DNA of 64,000 bases from Hyphomicrobiaceae bacterium (GCA_030655135.1 JAURWC010000081.1:124001-188000), one strand, 5' to 3'. Shown: positions 32,822 through 43,146, counted from the stretch's first letter. Made by a program: numbers and translations. Notes: generated from the sequence alone by a model not told the origin.

Positions 32822-34951
32822 ATGAACTGGTCCGTTGACTTTGCGCCGCTGCTGCCGGGTCCATTCTTCTGGATCGCTGCAGTGCTGGCGGCCGTGCTCG
32901 TGGGTCTGCTGCTGTGGCGGCGCTCGCGCGGGGCGGCCTTGCGCGCAGCAGCGCTGGCGGCACTGATCGCGGCGCTGGCCAATCCGACGCTGCGGCAGGA
33001 AGAGCGCGAAAGCCTCGCCAACGTCGCGATCGTGGTGCTGGACGAGAGCACGAGCCAAGCGTTGGAAAAGCGCCCCGAGCAGATGCGCGCCATCAGGGCG
33101 GACCTGGAGAAGAAGCTGGGTGCCATTCCCAACCTGCAGGTGAAGTGGGTTGATGCGGCACGCCCGAACGAGGGCAGCCAGGGCACGCAGCTGTTCGCAG
33201 ATCTCAACGCCGCGCTGACCGACACGCCGACGGACCGGCTGGCGGGCGTGATCTTTGCGACGGACGGGCAGGTTCACGACGTGCCGAAGTCGGCGGCCGC
33301 GCTCGGGTTCAACGCCCCGGTGCATACGCTGCTGACGGGACGGCCTGATGAATTCGATCGGCGCATCGAGGTCGTAAAGGCGCCGCGCTACGGCATCGTT
33401 GGCCAGACGCGCGAAATCGAAGTGGCCGTGCGCGAAGCCGGCAAGAAGACGCGGCTGACGGATTCAGTCGCGCTGCGCATTCGCCGCGACGGCCGGCCCG
33501 ATGAAGTGCGCCGCGTCGGCATCGACGAGGCGGTGGCGATCGCGATGGATTTCCCGCACGCGGGCACGAACATCCTCGAGGTGGAACTGGAGCCGGCGAC
33601 GGGCGAGCTGACGCCGGCCAACAATCGCGCCGTGATTACCGCTGAAGGCGTGCGCGAGAACCTGCGCGTGCTGCTGGTGTCGGGCGAGCCGCACGCGGGC
33701 GAGCGCACGTGGCGCAACCTGCTGAAGTCGGATGCGGCCGTCGACTTGGTGCACTTCACGATTTTGCGGCCGCCGGAGAAGCAGGACGGCACGCCGATCA
33801 ACCAGCTATCGCTGATCGCTTTCCCGACGCGTGAGCTGTTCTCGGAAAAGATCGCCGATTTCGATCTGATCATCTTCGATCGCTACGAGCATCGCGGCAT
33901 TCTGCAGCTGATCTATTACGACAACATCGCGCGCTATGTTGAGCAGCACGGTGGCGCGCTGCTGGTGGCTGCGGGAGACGATTATGCGGGGCTGACCAGC
34001 CTCTATCGCACGCCGCTGTCGCCGGTACTGCCGGCCGGGCCGACGGGACGCGTGATCGAGGAGCCGTTCAAGGCGAAGATCACCGACGACGGGGCCAAGC
34101 ATCCTGTGACGCGCGGGCTGCCGGGCATGGGCACGAACATCAACGCCACGCCGTCGTGGGGCCGCTGGTTCCGCCAGGTCGAGGTGCGGCCGGATCACGG
34201 GCGCACGGTGATGAAGGGCGCGGAGGACCGGCCGCTGCTGGTGCTCGACCGCAAGGGCAAGGGCCGCGTGGCGCTGCTGACGTCGGACCAGGCCTGGCTG
34301 TGGGCGCGCGGCTATGAGGGCGGCGGGCCGCATACCGATTTGCTGCGGCGGCTGTCGCACTGGCTGATGAAGGAGCCGGATCTCGAAGAGGAACGCCTGA
34401 TCGCGACGGCGACCGGCATGAAGGTGTCGCTGGAGCGGCGCTCGATGGAAACCAGCGTCGACCCGGTGAAGGTTTCCGGGCCGGCCGGCGAGACGACCGA
34501 AGTTGTTTTGGAGCCGGGCGGATCGCCGGGGCTGTGGAAGAGCACGATCGATGTGAAGCTGCCGGGGCTCTACAAGGCCGAAACGAACGCGACATCGGGC
34601 CAGCTGACGGCGGTGGCGCATGCCGGCACGGAAGATCCGCGCGAGATGAGCGAAGTGACGGCGACGCCCGATAAGTTGAAGCCGATCAATGACGCGACCG
34701 GTGGCGGCGCGTTCTGGACGCGGGCGTCGAGCCTGCTGGGCGGCGAGAACGACGCCAGCAAGGTGGACCTGCCGCGCATCGCCATGATGTCGGGCGCCAA
34801 GGTGCTGGCCGGCACGGGCTGGATGGGGCTGAAGGACCGCGAGGCGTTCGTGACGCGCGGCGTAAAGCTGACGCCGATGTTCACGGGGCTGGCCGCCCTG
34901 GCGGCGCTGCTGTTCCTGATGGCCATCGCCTGGTGGCGCGAGGGGCGTTAG
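32822..34951 (+). CDS. Large membrane protein with VWA-like and amidotransferase-like regions (last gene of moxR operon)
   Basis: The 709-residue protein has an N-terminal helix pair (FFWIAAVLAAVLVGLLLWRR and a second Ala-rich helix) and a C-terminal helix (FTGLAALAALLFLMAIAWWR). Between them is a periplasmic or cytoplasmic VWA-like domain with DESTSQ (a DxSxS-type site at about residue 75) and GVIFATDGQVHD. A class I glutamine-amidotransferase-like fold follows (LLVSGEPHAGERTWRNLLKS, LIIFDRYEHRGILQ, GGALLVAAGDDYAGLTSLYR). It follows the DUF4159 gene by 39 bases with an AGGAAAGG ribosome binding site, in the same operon. The substrate is unknown. Confidence 0.82.
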   Translation: MNWSVDFAPLLPGPFFWIAAVLAAVLVGLLLWRRSRGAALRAAALAALIAALANPTLRQEERESLANVAIVVLDESTSQALEKRPEQMRAIRADLEKKLGAIPNLQVKWVDAARPNEGSQGTQLFADLNAALTDTPTDRLAGVIFATDGQVHDVPKSAAALGFNAPVHTLLTGRPDEFDRRIEVVKAPRYGIVGQTREIEVAVREAGKKTRLTDSVALRIRRDGRPDEVRRVGIDEAVAIAMDFPHAGTNILEVELEPATGELTPANNRAVITAEGVRENLRVLLVSGEPHAGERTWRNLLKSDAAVDLVHFTILRPPEKQDGTPINQLSLIAFPTRELFSEKIADFDLIIFDRYEHRGILQLIYYDNIARYVEQHGGALLVAAGDDYAGLTSLYRTPLSPVLPAGPTGRVIEEPFKAKITDDGAKHPVTRGLPGMGTNINATPSWGRWFRQVEVRPDHGRTVMKGAEDRPLLVLDRKGKGRVALLTSDQAWLWARGYEGGGPHTDLLRRLSHWLMKEPDLEEERLIATATGMKVSLERRSMETSVDPVKVSGPAGETTEVVLEPGGSPGLWKSTIDVKLPGLYKAETNATSGQLTAVAHAGTEDPREMSEVTATPDKLKPINDATGGGAFWTRASSLLGGENDASKVDLPRIAMMSGAKVLAGTGWMGLKDREAFVTRGVKLTPMFTGLAALAALLFLMAIAWWREGR

Positions 34952-34962
34952 TTCGTTTTTGC

Positions 34963-35046
34963 GTAGGTTGGGTCGAGCGCAGCGCGACCCAACATCTTGC
35001 GTGGTGCACGCCGTGTTGGGTCGCGCGAAGGCTTGACCCAACCTAC
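34963..35046. repeat. GTAGGTTGGGTC palindromic repeat, full copy
   Basis: The 84-bp element starts GTAGGTTGGGTCGAGCGCAG and ends GCTTGACCCAACCTAC. Its outer ends are exact inverted repeats, and two inner hairpins (GGGTCG..CGACCC and GTTGGGTCGC..) are nested. A half copy (33 bp, identical to the right half) is at 60835-60867. Elements with this terminal sequence are common extragenic repeats in proteobacteria. It lies just after the moxR operon. Confidence 0.85.
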
Positions 35047-35051
35047 AAGAA

Positions 35052-35077
35052 GGGCCTCTCCTGCGAGGGAGAGGCCC
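35052..35077 (-). terminator. Hairpin terminator of the 67-residue exported protein gene
   Basis: GGGCCTCTCC (35052-35061) pairs with GGAGAGGCCC (35068-35077) around a 6-nt loop. On the minus strand it is followed by TTCTTGT, a weak U-tract, so it most likely ends the minus-strand gene at 35102-35305; on the plus strand no U-run follows. Confidence 0.6.
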
Positions 35078-35101
35078 GTGGCAAAGGCGCGAAAAGCTCT
35101 A

Positions 35102-35305
35102 TTACTTCGGTGGCTTCGTCAGGCTCCCGAGATCCTTGTCGATCTGCTTGAAGGTCTTGTCGATCGAGGTGTCGATCTCCTTGAAGAATTGATCGATCTC
35201 GGCCGTTTCGGATTTCGGCTTGGCCTTGCCCTTGGCTTCGGCCGCAACAGGCGCAAGCGCCAGAGCGAGGGCTACGGCAAGCGCCGTCTTGGCAACGTAG
35301 GTCAT
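35102..35305 (-). CDS. Small exported protein with amphipathic C-terminus
   Basis: The 67-residue protein starts at ATG 35305 with GGAGG at a spacing of about 5, far better than the longer frame to 35476. It has a signal peptide (MTYVAKTALAVALALALAPV, cleavage near AAEA), a Lys-rich short segment and an amphipathic helix (IDQFFKEIDTSIDKTFKQID). No family known. It may lie at the membrane surface in the periplasm. It ends next to the 35052-35077 hairpin. Confidence 0.7.
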   Translation of the reverse strand: MTYVAKTALAVALALALAPVAAEAKGKAKPKSETAEIDQFFKEIDTSIDKTFKQIDKDLGSLTKPPK

Positions 35306-35506
35306 GTCATCCTCCAATCCCCAAGTGAACGCCGTATCATTCCAGCAGACTGTGGGGTTTGCCAGCGGGATCTGTTGCATGACCACGGCCGCGCTCAGAT
35401 CGTTCGCGCAGCGTGACTTGAGGGTCGCAGCTGGTGAAGCAGCCAGACGGTGTACCATAGCGGATGCTCTCAGCATGATGAGCCGCCTGCGCCTTTTTGG
35501 GTCGCG

Positions 35507-36460
35507 CTAGTCCGCTAGGCGGAACAGTAGAACACCAGCGAGTGTGATGATGGTGCCGATCACCTCGAGGCGCGTCAGGCGTTCCTTGAAGTAGAGGGCG
35601 GAGATCAGAAGCGTGAAGATCACCTCGACCTGGGCGACGGCGCGCACGTAGGATGCGTTCTGCAACGCGAAGGCGGAGAACCAGGCCATGGAGCCGGCTG
35701 CACTCGTGGCGCCGACAATGGCGACGCCGCCGCGGTTGTTCCAGAACGAACGCAGGAAGCCCGGCTCGCGCCAGATGAGCCAGAGGCCGAGCAGGACGGC
35801 TTGCATCGTGACCGTTACTATAACGGCCCAGGCGCCGCGCCACAGGAAACTGCCCTCGCCAACCGTCAACGTCGCTTCGCGCATGAACAGGAACGATAGC
35901 GCGTAGAACAAGGCGCACGTCAACGCGAGCCAGAGGCCACTGGCGGAGAGTGCGGCGCGGCCGACGCTGAACTGGTCACGCAGCGAGGCCAAGCCGTCGC
36001 GGCCCGCCGACAGCAGCACGACGCCGATGAGCACGATCAACAGCGCGGCGAAGCCGAGTGGCGTGATGTGCTCGGAAAAGAAAACGGAGCCGATCAGGGC
36101 GATGAGGACGATGTCGACCTTCACCAGCATTGAGGCGACGGCGAAGCCGCGCTTGCGGAATAGCTCGATCAACAGCGACGTGGAGGCGACCTGGACGGCT
36201 GCCCCGCACGATGCGGCGAACAGAAAAGCTGGTGAAAAGTCGGGCACGCGGGGGTCGACCCACAGCAAGACGGCAAGAAGGTAAACGGCCAGCACCGGCA
36301 GCCCGAGGGCGGCACGCGCGTACGTGGTGGCCAGCGTGGAAAGCCGCTCATTCAGGCGCTTCTGGGCCGCGGTGCGCACCGCCTGACACAGCGCGGCGGC
36401 CAGGCTGAACCAGATCCAAAGGTCGTCCAAAGTCGCATGATCCCCGTGATACAGCGCCAT
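35507..36460 (-). CDS. EamA/DMT-superfamily transporter
   Basis: The 317-residue inner-membrane protein contains about ten hydrophobic helices arranged as two EamA repeats (for example LIVLIGVVLLSAG; VIGTIITLAGVLLFRLAD) with a conserved FFSEHITPLGFAALL loop (first repeat) and ALYFKERLTRLEVIG (second repeat). These drug/metabolite transporters export or import small organic solutes; the substrate is not predictable. The start is near 36460, divergent from phaZ across 126 bases. Confidence 0.85.
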   Translation of the reverse strand: MALYHGDHATLDDLWIWFSLAAALCQAVRTAAQKRLNERLSTLATTYARAALGLPVLAVYLLAVLLWVDPRVPDFSPAFLFAASCGAAVQVASTSLLIELFRKRGFAVASMLVKVDIVLIALIGSVFFSEHITPLGFAALLIVLIGVVLLSAGRDGLASLRDQFSVGRAALSASGLWLALTCALFYALSFLFMREATLTVGEGSFLWRGAWAVIVTVTMQAVLLGLWLIWREPGFLRSFWNNRGGVAIVGATSAAGSMAWFSAFALQNASYVRAVAQVEVIFTLLISALYFKERLTRLEVIGTIITLAGVLLFRLAD

Positions 36461-36586
36461 TCCCGCGGGCCAGGCATAACTTTAACGCAAAGCCTGTGGC
36501 GAGTTTCCCCTTGCGGAATGCTGCAGTGCAACCCTAGCATCACAATTCTGACATACTTGAGGACGGCTTCCGGGAGAGCTGAACGC

Positions 36587-37930
36587 ATGAACTACCACGC
36601 TTACGAGCTGGCGCACGCCATGCTGTCGCCGATGCGCATGGGTGTCGAGACGTTCAAAGCTGGAATCAACTTTCCTTTCAATCCCTTCTCCAGAACGCCC
36701 CTGGCGCGCAGCATGTCGGCCGCCTGTGAGCTGTTCGAGAACGTAACGCGGCGCTATGGAAAGCCACATTTCGGCATCCAGAGCGTGAAAATGGGCGGCC
36801 TGGATGTGCCGATCCACGAAGAAATTGTGCTGCGCAAACCGTTCTGCAATCTGCTCCACTTCGATCGTGACAGGGCCATCGCCGGCGATCGTTACGATCC
36901 GAAAGTGCTGCTGGTGGCGCCGATGTCAGGCCACTACGCAACGCTGCTGCGCGGCACCGTGGAAGCCATGCTGCCGGAGCACAATCTGTACATCACCGAT
37001 TGGGTGGACGCGCGCGAAGTGCCGATGTTCGAAGGCCACTTCGATCTCGACGACTTCATCGACTACATCATCGAATTCGTAAACTACCTCGGGCCGAACA
37101 CGCACATCATCGCCGTGTGCCAGCCGGCGGTGCCGGCGCTGGCCGCAACCGCCATCATGGCGGCGCGCGATTCGGCGATCCAGCCGGCGTCGCTGACAAT
37201 GATGGGCGGGCCGATCGATACGCGACGCAACCCGACGGTCGTCAACAAGCTGGCGATGGAGCGGCCGCTGTCGTGGTTCGCCAACAACGTGATCTCGACC
37301 GTGCCGTTTCCGCACGCTGGCATGATGCGCCGCGTCTATCCGGGCTTCATGCAGCTGACCGGCTTCATGACGATGAACCTGGAAAAGCACATGAAGGCGC
37401 ATCGCGACCTGTTCAGCAATCTCGTCAAGGGCGACTGCGACAGCGTCAAGCAGCACCAGACGTTCTACGACGAGTACATGGCCGTGATGGATCTCACGGA
37501 AGAGTTCTACCTGCAGACGGTGAAGACCGTGTTCCAGGATCACCTGCTGCCGGACGGCAAGATGATGCATCGTGGCGAGAAGGTAGACTGTTCGGCCATC
37601 CGCAAGACGGCGATCATTTCGGTGGAAGGTGAGCGCGACGACATCTGCGGGCTGGGCCAGACGAAGGCGGCGCTGGATTTGTGCACGAACGTGCCGGCGG
37701 ATGAGAAGTATCACTACGTGCAATCGGGCGTTGGCCACTACGGCGTGTTCAACGGCACGCGCTGGCGCACGGAGATCCAGCCGCGCATCCGCGAGATGAT
37801 CCGGACCGTGAACTACAAGCGGCTGATCGGCGGCGACGACACGCGCATGCCGTCCCCCGTGGCCAAGCTGAAGGCGGAGCCTGAAGCCGACGGTTTGAAG
37901 GTCGACGCCGAAGGGATGCGGGTGAACTGA
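36587..37930 (+). CDS. phaZ: Intracellular polyhydroxyalkanoate depolymerase
   Basis: The 447-residue protein has an alpha/beta-hydrolase fold: VLLVAPMSGHYATLLRGTVE, MLPEHNLYITDWVDAREVPM, EGHFDLDDFIDYIIEFVNYL, IIAVCQPAVPALAATAIMAA. The lipase-type elbow is AVCQPAVP, in which Cys takes the nucleophile position, as in intracellular PHB depolymerases of alphaproteobacteria. QSGVGHYGVFNGTRWRTEIQ supplies the C-terminal His. It mobilises stored polyhydroxybutyrate. ATG 36587 has GGGAGAG about 9 bases upstream; the longer frame to 36437 overlaps the divergent DMT gene. No phaC, phaA or phasin is nearby. Confidence 0.92.
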   Translation: MNYHAYELAHAMLSPMRMGVETFKAGINFPFNPFSRTPLARSMSAACELFENVTRRYGKPHFGIQSVKMGGLDVPIHEEIVLRKPFCNLLHFDRDRAIAGDRYDPKVLLVAPMSGHYATLLRGTVEAMLPEHNLYITDWVDAREVPMFEGHFDLDDFIDYIIEFVNYLGPNTHIIAVCQPAVPALAATAIMAARDSAIQPASLTMMGGPIDTRRNPTVVNKLAMERPLSWFANNVISTVPFPHAGMMRRVYPGFMQLTGFMTMNLEKHMKAHRDLFSNLVKGDCDSVKQHQTFYDEYMAVMDLTEEFYLQTVKTVFQDHLLPDGKMMHRGEKVDCSAIRKTAIISVEGERDDICGLGQTKAALDLCTNVPADEKYHYVQSGVGHYGVFNGTRWRTEIQPRIREMIRTVNYKRLIGGDDTRMPSPVAKLKAEPEADGLKVDAEGMRVN

Positions 37931-37934
37931 GTGG

Positions 37935-39728
37935 CTATTTGCGCGCCTTTGCGATTAGGCGATCCATCTGCTCGTCTTTCCTCGCGTAGCGTTCCATAAG
38001 CTGGGAATTCAGCTTTGCTAGCAGGGCTTTGTCATCATGACGCCCGTCAATCCGGAGCAGCTGCCCTACGAGATCTGCCGGTAGATCTTCCAACGGATAG
38101 CGAACCCTCATCGCCTCCTTGTGGATAGGCCCCTGGCTTTTCTCAATCAACGCAATCTTCTCGTCGTGCTTCTCCATGCTGAACGACTCATTCAGATAAA
38201 TGAAGCGAATTAAGAACCAGTTCCTACCCATTCGCCCCTTCTCTCGGAAGTGCACAATTTTGGGCTGCTTGATCACGATGAGCTGATCACAAAATAGCTT
38301 CAGAAACTCTTTTGGATGCGTTTTAGGATCAATCGACTGGACCTTGCCAATTATCTGACGAAGACGCGGAAGCGTCCAATAACGATCGAACAATTCTGGA
38401 TTCATGTCCCTGATAAGAGCAAGCGTCCGGTCAAAAAGCACCCTTGGTACAATTTCGTCCAACAGTTTTCCGACAGACCCAGGGTCACACTGGCAAAGAT
38501 AGTAGGCGCAAAAATATTCTTGAAATGACCTGTGGGAAAATTGAACTTCCACGCCATCTTTCTGCAGCATACAAACGGACATCAATAGGTCTTTTAAGAA
38601 TTTTTCCTTATCTTCGCGCCCGATCGAGCTGCCCTCCAGTTCAAAGGCTTCGTCCAAGAAAGCAAGCGCTGTCTCCTCGTCGAACGAAAACTTTTGGTCT
38701 AAGTAGGTTACAAGGCAGAACGCTCCTAGATATTTCTTGAACTCGTCCATCGGAAAGGTTGTGTACCGCTCCCTTTTGTACATTTCCTTAGTTGCGTCAT
38801 GCCTCTGAAATAGAGTTTCAAAAGCTTGTTGATAAAATATGTGCATCTTCTCTGGGATGTCGGCTATCTGCTCGAACGTTAACAGCATAATCGTCGCCAG
38901 CAGGGGATTTGAAAGAAATTCTTCGTGGCTCTGAAACAGCTCACCCTCAATCCGCTTTATGAACTTAGTTTTCACTATCTCTTCGTATTCAATTTTGGAG
39001 ATCAGCTCTACAATCTGATTTTTGTTCATCGGCAGAATTCTGTAAACTTTGAAATCCTGCCATGCGAAGAAGCACTCATCGACACGACTAGACACGATGA
39101 ATGTACATTTTGAATGAGCCGCGGCCAGCGCCAGAACTTCTTTTTCTATTTTTTTGGTTTGCTTGTAGTCGATTTCGTCGAAGCCATCAAGAAATAGCGC
39201 AAAAGAGCCGTGCTTCAACCCCAGATCAAAGAACTCTTCTGTAATTGCTGGGCTTATTCTTGATATTTCCGAAAAGATGAAGCTTTTTAAAGTCTTGGAA
39301 GATTCGTCGTTTAGGCCGCGCAATTCTATGAAAATCGGAATCATTCGCTTGCCTTGATTGACAAACTCCAGATACGCGTTCTTCATAAAAAGCGATTTCC
39401 CAGAACCCGCAGTTCCGGTAATCACAATTCGTGATGGCTCAGCCAAAGATTCGAAAATTTCGTCCTCACCCACCCTTTTTTTATTGATGTTAAGATGCGG
39501 ACTCACGTAATGTTTTTTCAAAAGTACGGGCTGGTGGCGGTATAGGATCGTTTTGATTTGAGCGCACTTCGCATAGTTTCTTTTAATATAATCTGAATAA
39601 CCAACATTGAGTTTTGCTTTCGCCTGATCATAAGCTCCCTTAAAAGCTCCCTTTACTGATTCTATCGTTTTTTCAATTTCGCTTAGTATGACTTGGGTTA
39701 TAATTGCGTTCGGATCAATATCTGCCAT
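37935..39728 (-). CDS. Bacterial NACHT-domain NTPase (bNACHT; putative anti-phage STAND ATPase)
   Basis: The 597-residue protein has a helical N-terminal segment (residues 1-95, SEIEKTIESVKGAFKGAYDQ, YIKRNYAKCAQIKTILY). Its NACHT domain has Walker A GTAGSGKS (105-112), Walker B LFLDGFDE (about 178-185) and TFIVSSRVDECFF (about 209-221). A winged-helix segment ends FSHRSFQEYFCAYYL (about 397-411), and a C-terminal region of about 185 residues has no LRR or WD repeats. Bacterial NACHT proteins include single-gene anti-phage systems. The gene is visibly more AT-rich than both neighbours. The start is ATG 39728 with a weak Shine-Dalgarno; an upstream open frame crosses the thiC promoter and is rejected. 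It is convergent with phaZ (4 bases between stops) and divergent from thiC. Confidence 0.9.
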   Translation of the reverse strand: MADIDPNAIITQVILSEIEKTIESVKGAFKGAYDQAKAKLNVGYSDYIKRNYAKCAQIKTILYRHQPVLLKKHYVSPHLNINKKRVGEDEIFESLAEPSRIVITGTAGSGKSLFMKNAYLEFVNQGKRMIPIFIELRGLNDESSKTLKSFIFSEISRISPAITEEFFDLGLKHGSFALFLDGFDEIDYKQTKKIEKEVLALAAAHSKCTFIVSSRVDECFFAWQDFKVYRILPMNKNQIVELISKIEYEEIVKTKFIKRIEGELFQSHEEFLSNPLLATIMLLTFEQIADIPEKMHIFYQQAFETLFQRHDATKEMYKRERYTTFPMDEFKKYLGAFCLVTYLDQKFSFDEETALAFLDEAFELEGSSIGREDKEKFLKDLLMSVCMLQKDGVEVQFSHRSFQEYFCAYYLCQCDPGSVGKLLDEIVPRVLFDRTLALIRDMNPELFDRYWTLPRLRQIIGKVQSIDPKTHPKEFLKLFCDQLIVIKQPKIVHFREKGRMGRNWFLIRFIYLNESFSMEKHDEKIALIEKSQGPIHKEAMRVRYPLEDLPADLVGQLLRIDGRHDDKALLAKLNSQLMERYARKDEQMDRLIAKARK

Positions 39729-39794
39729 TGTGTGCCTACTAGTGCTTGGGCTTGTTTTCGAATCAGAACTGCGATGTAAACCGAGGACTATCTT

Positions 39795-39806
39795 AAGTTG
39801 CAACTT
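39795..39806. promoter_or_regulatory. 12-bp palindrome between divergent NACHT and thiC promoters
   Basis: AAGTTGCAACTT is perfectly self-complementary. It includes a weak -35 candidate TTGCAA for the minus-strand NACHT gene (TTTACA at 39775-39780 would be the -10, spacing 17) and touches the -35 of the thiC promoter. It may be a shared operator or chance. Confidence 0.35.
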
Positions 39807-39833
39807 GAATCTGCTAGTTATTGAGATTACTAT
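39805..39833 (+). promoter_or_regulatory. Sigma-70-type promoter of thiC
   Basis: TTGAAT (39805-39810), a 17-bp spacer and TACTAT (39828-39833) place the transcription start at about 39840, a base or two before the TPP riboswitch aptamer, which supports the assignment. Confidence 0.7.
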
Positions 39834-39840
39834 GTTTACG

Positions 39841-39938
39841 GTCCGAGGGGCGCCGGGGGTATCCGGCTGAGATTGCGCTATCGATCGCGCAAGCACCCTT
39901 TGAACCTGATCCGGGTCATGCCGGCGAAGGGACGGGAA
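39841..39938 (+). ncRNA. TPP riboswitch (THI element) upstream of thiC
   Basis: The aptamer core is visible: AGGGGCGCCGGGGGTATCCG with CTGAGATTGCG (pyrimidine sensor helix), then ACCCTTTGAACCTGATCCGG and GTCATGCCGGCGAAGGGA (pyrophosphate-sensor helix). These are the defining sequences of the thiamine pyrophosphate riboswitch. It starts at the predicted transcription start and ends about 86 bases before the thiC ATG. TPP binding should repress thiC. A GCCGCA/TGCGGC hairpin around 39990-40006 and the GGGAGAG site at 40013-40019 may form the expression platform. Confidence 0.95.
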
Positions 39939-39975
39939 CTTGCCATGCCACAAATGTATCCCTCGTCGCGCGTGA

Positions 39976-42189
<2,214 letters not shown>

Positions 42190-42290
42190 TGGGGTGCCCG
42201 CATCAGTCTCTCCGCACGCAGCCTATTGCTCCGTGTACATGACGGCCTGCGGTCGCGCAATGTGAGCGCGATCGATGCAGGCAACGGGCG

Positions 42291-42719
42291 TCAGGCGGAG
42301 GGCGCGCTCCATCTGAGGCCGGGGAAGCGGGCGAAGTCGCGGTCGAGCGTGATCCACTCGCAACCGTGTTCGATGGCGAGGGCGGCGAACCAGGCGTCAG
42401 GCACAAGGTTGTCGTGGGCGTTGGCCGCCAGGCAAAGCCGGCGGAAGATCTGCCAGTGCCCCTCACCTGGCTGAAGATGGCGTGCGTTCGGATGCAACAG
42501 CAAGAACTCGCAGAACGTCAGGACCTCCGACAAGATGCTCGGTGGATCGAATATTTTTCGATGCGTCGTAACCCGAATGACTGAACTCAAGACTTGAGGG
42601 GATACACCGAACGCAACATTCCCGTCTGTCATCCCGTCCAGCCAGCGCCGGCAAATCTCGTGATCCGCTGCGTCGGTCCGAAACGCACTGACGAGTATGT
42701 TGACGTCGGCCATCATCAT
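42291..42719 (-). CDS. PIN-domain toxin (VapC-like)
   Basis: The 142-residue protein begins ADVNILVSAFR, the PIN-domain start with the first acidic residue, and carries SVIRVTTHRKIF, further acids in the middle (PDAWFAALAIEHGCEWITLD) and the RDFARFPGL motif near the end. PIN toxins are ribonucleases that cut specific tRNAs or rRNA. It overlaps the antitoxin gene by 4 bases (42716-42719), so it is translationally coupled, as in vapBC. Its target is unknown. Confidence 0.85.
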   Translation of the reverse strand: MMMADVNILVSAFRTDAADHEICRRWLDGMTDGNVAFGVSPQVLSSVIRVTTHRKIFDPPSILSEVLTFCEFLLLHPNARHLQPGEGHWQIFRRLCLAANAHDNLVPDAWFAALAIEHGCEWITLDRDFARFPGLRWSAPSA

Positions 42720-42988
42720 CTGAGTTTGATTAGCCCGGCGTTTCGGATCACGTCGTCGTCCATCAGTTCTTGCAGATGCGCTGAATTGCTTAGATCAACC
42801 AACCCTCTGCCAGCGACGGAGCTAATGGGCGCTCGCGGTTTCTGTTGCGATGGTTGTCGCGGGCGGGGCGCTACAGCCTCGCGCAGGCCCTCCTCGATGA
42901 GCGAGGTCAGCGTGCGGCCTTCGGCGGCCGCTTTCTTGCGGGCGCGGGCTAGCAACTCGGACGGGAGCCGGACGGTGGTGCGTTCCAT
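42716..42988 (-). CDS. RHH antitoxin (VapB-like)
   Basis: The 90-residue protein begins MERTTVRLPSELLARARKKA, a ribbon-helix-helix DNA-binding domain, followed by a Pro-rich linker and a C-terminal toxin-binding segment (LQELMDDDVIRNAGLIKLR). ATG at 42988 is preferred over the ATG at 43000 because that codon lies inside the promoter -10 region. It overlaps the PIN toxin gene by 4 bases and should bind and neutralise the toxin and repress the operon. Confidence 0.85.
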   Translation of the reverse strand: MERTTVRLPSELLARARKKAAAEGRTLTSLIEEGLREAVAPRPRQPSQQKPRAPISSVAGRGLVDLSNSAHLQELMDDDVIRNAGLIKLR

Positions 42989-43025
42989 ATGTCTAGACAT
43001 ATCGCCGCGTATGTCAGTATGTCAA
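42987..43025 (-). promoter_or_regulatory. vapBC promoter and palindromic operator, probably leaderless
   Basis: On the minus strand, TTGACA (43020-43025) and ATATGT (42997-43002) are 17 bases apart. ATATGTCTAGACATAT (42987-43002) is a perfect 16-bp palindrome covering the -10 and reaching the ATG at 42986-42988, the expected autoregulatory site for a RHH antitoxin. The -10 to ATG gap is only 8 bases, so transcription should start at or almost at the ATG. A partial inverted repeat GACATA..TATGTC overlaps the spacer. Confidence 0.65.
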
Positions 43026-43095
43026 GGCCGCATGCTAGAGGGGCATGTGGCAGTGGGCAGTGGCAGGATCGATCGGCGTGGTGCTGACTGCCGGT

Positions 43096-43120
43096 AAAAG
43101 GCCACCGCGAGGGTGGCCTT
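43096..43120 (-). terminator. Terminator of the SRPBCC gene
   Basis: AAGGCCACC (43098-43106) pairs with GGTGGCCTT (43112-43120) around a 5-nt loop. Read on the minus strand it is followed by TTTTA, so it ends the 43147-43632 gene. Confidence 0.8.
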
Positions 43121-43146
43121 CTGCCGTGCTGCGGTGATCGCCAGCG

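Noticed and set aside
37931-39840. An integrative element carrying the NACHT gene
   Set aside because: No tRNA, integrase, direct repeats or other cargo genes were seen at the edges, so only single-gene acquisition is supported.
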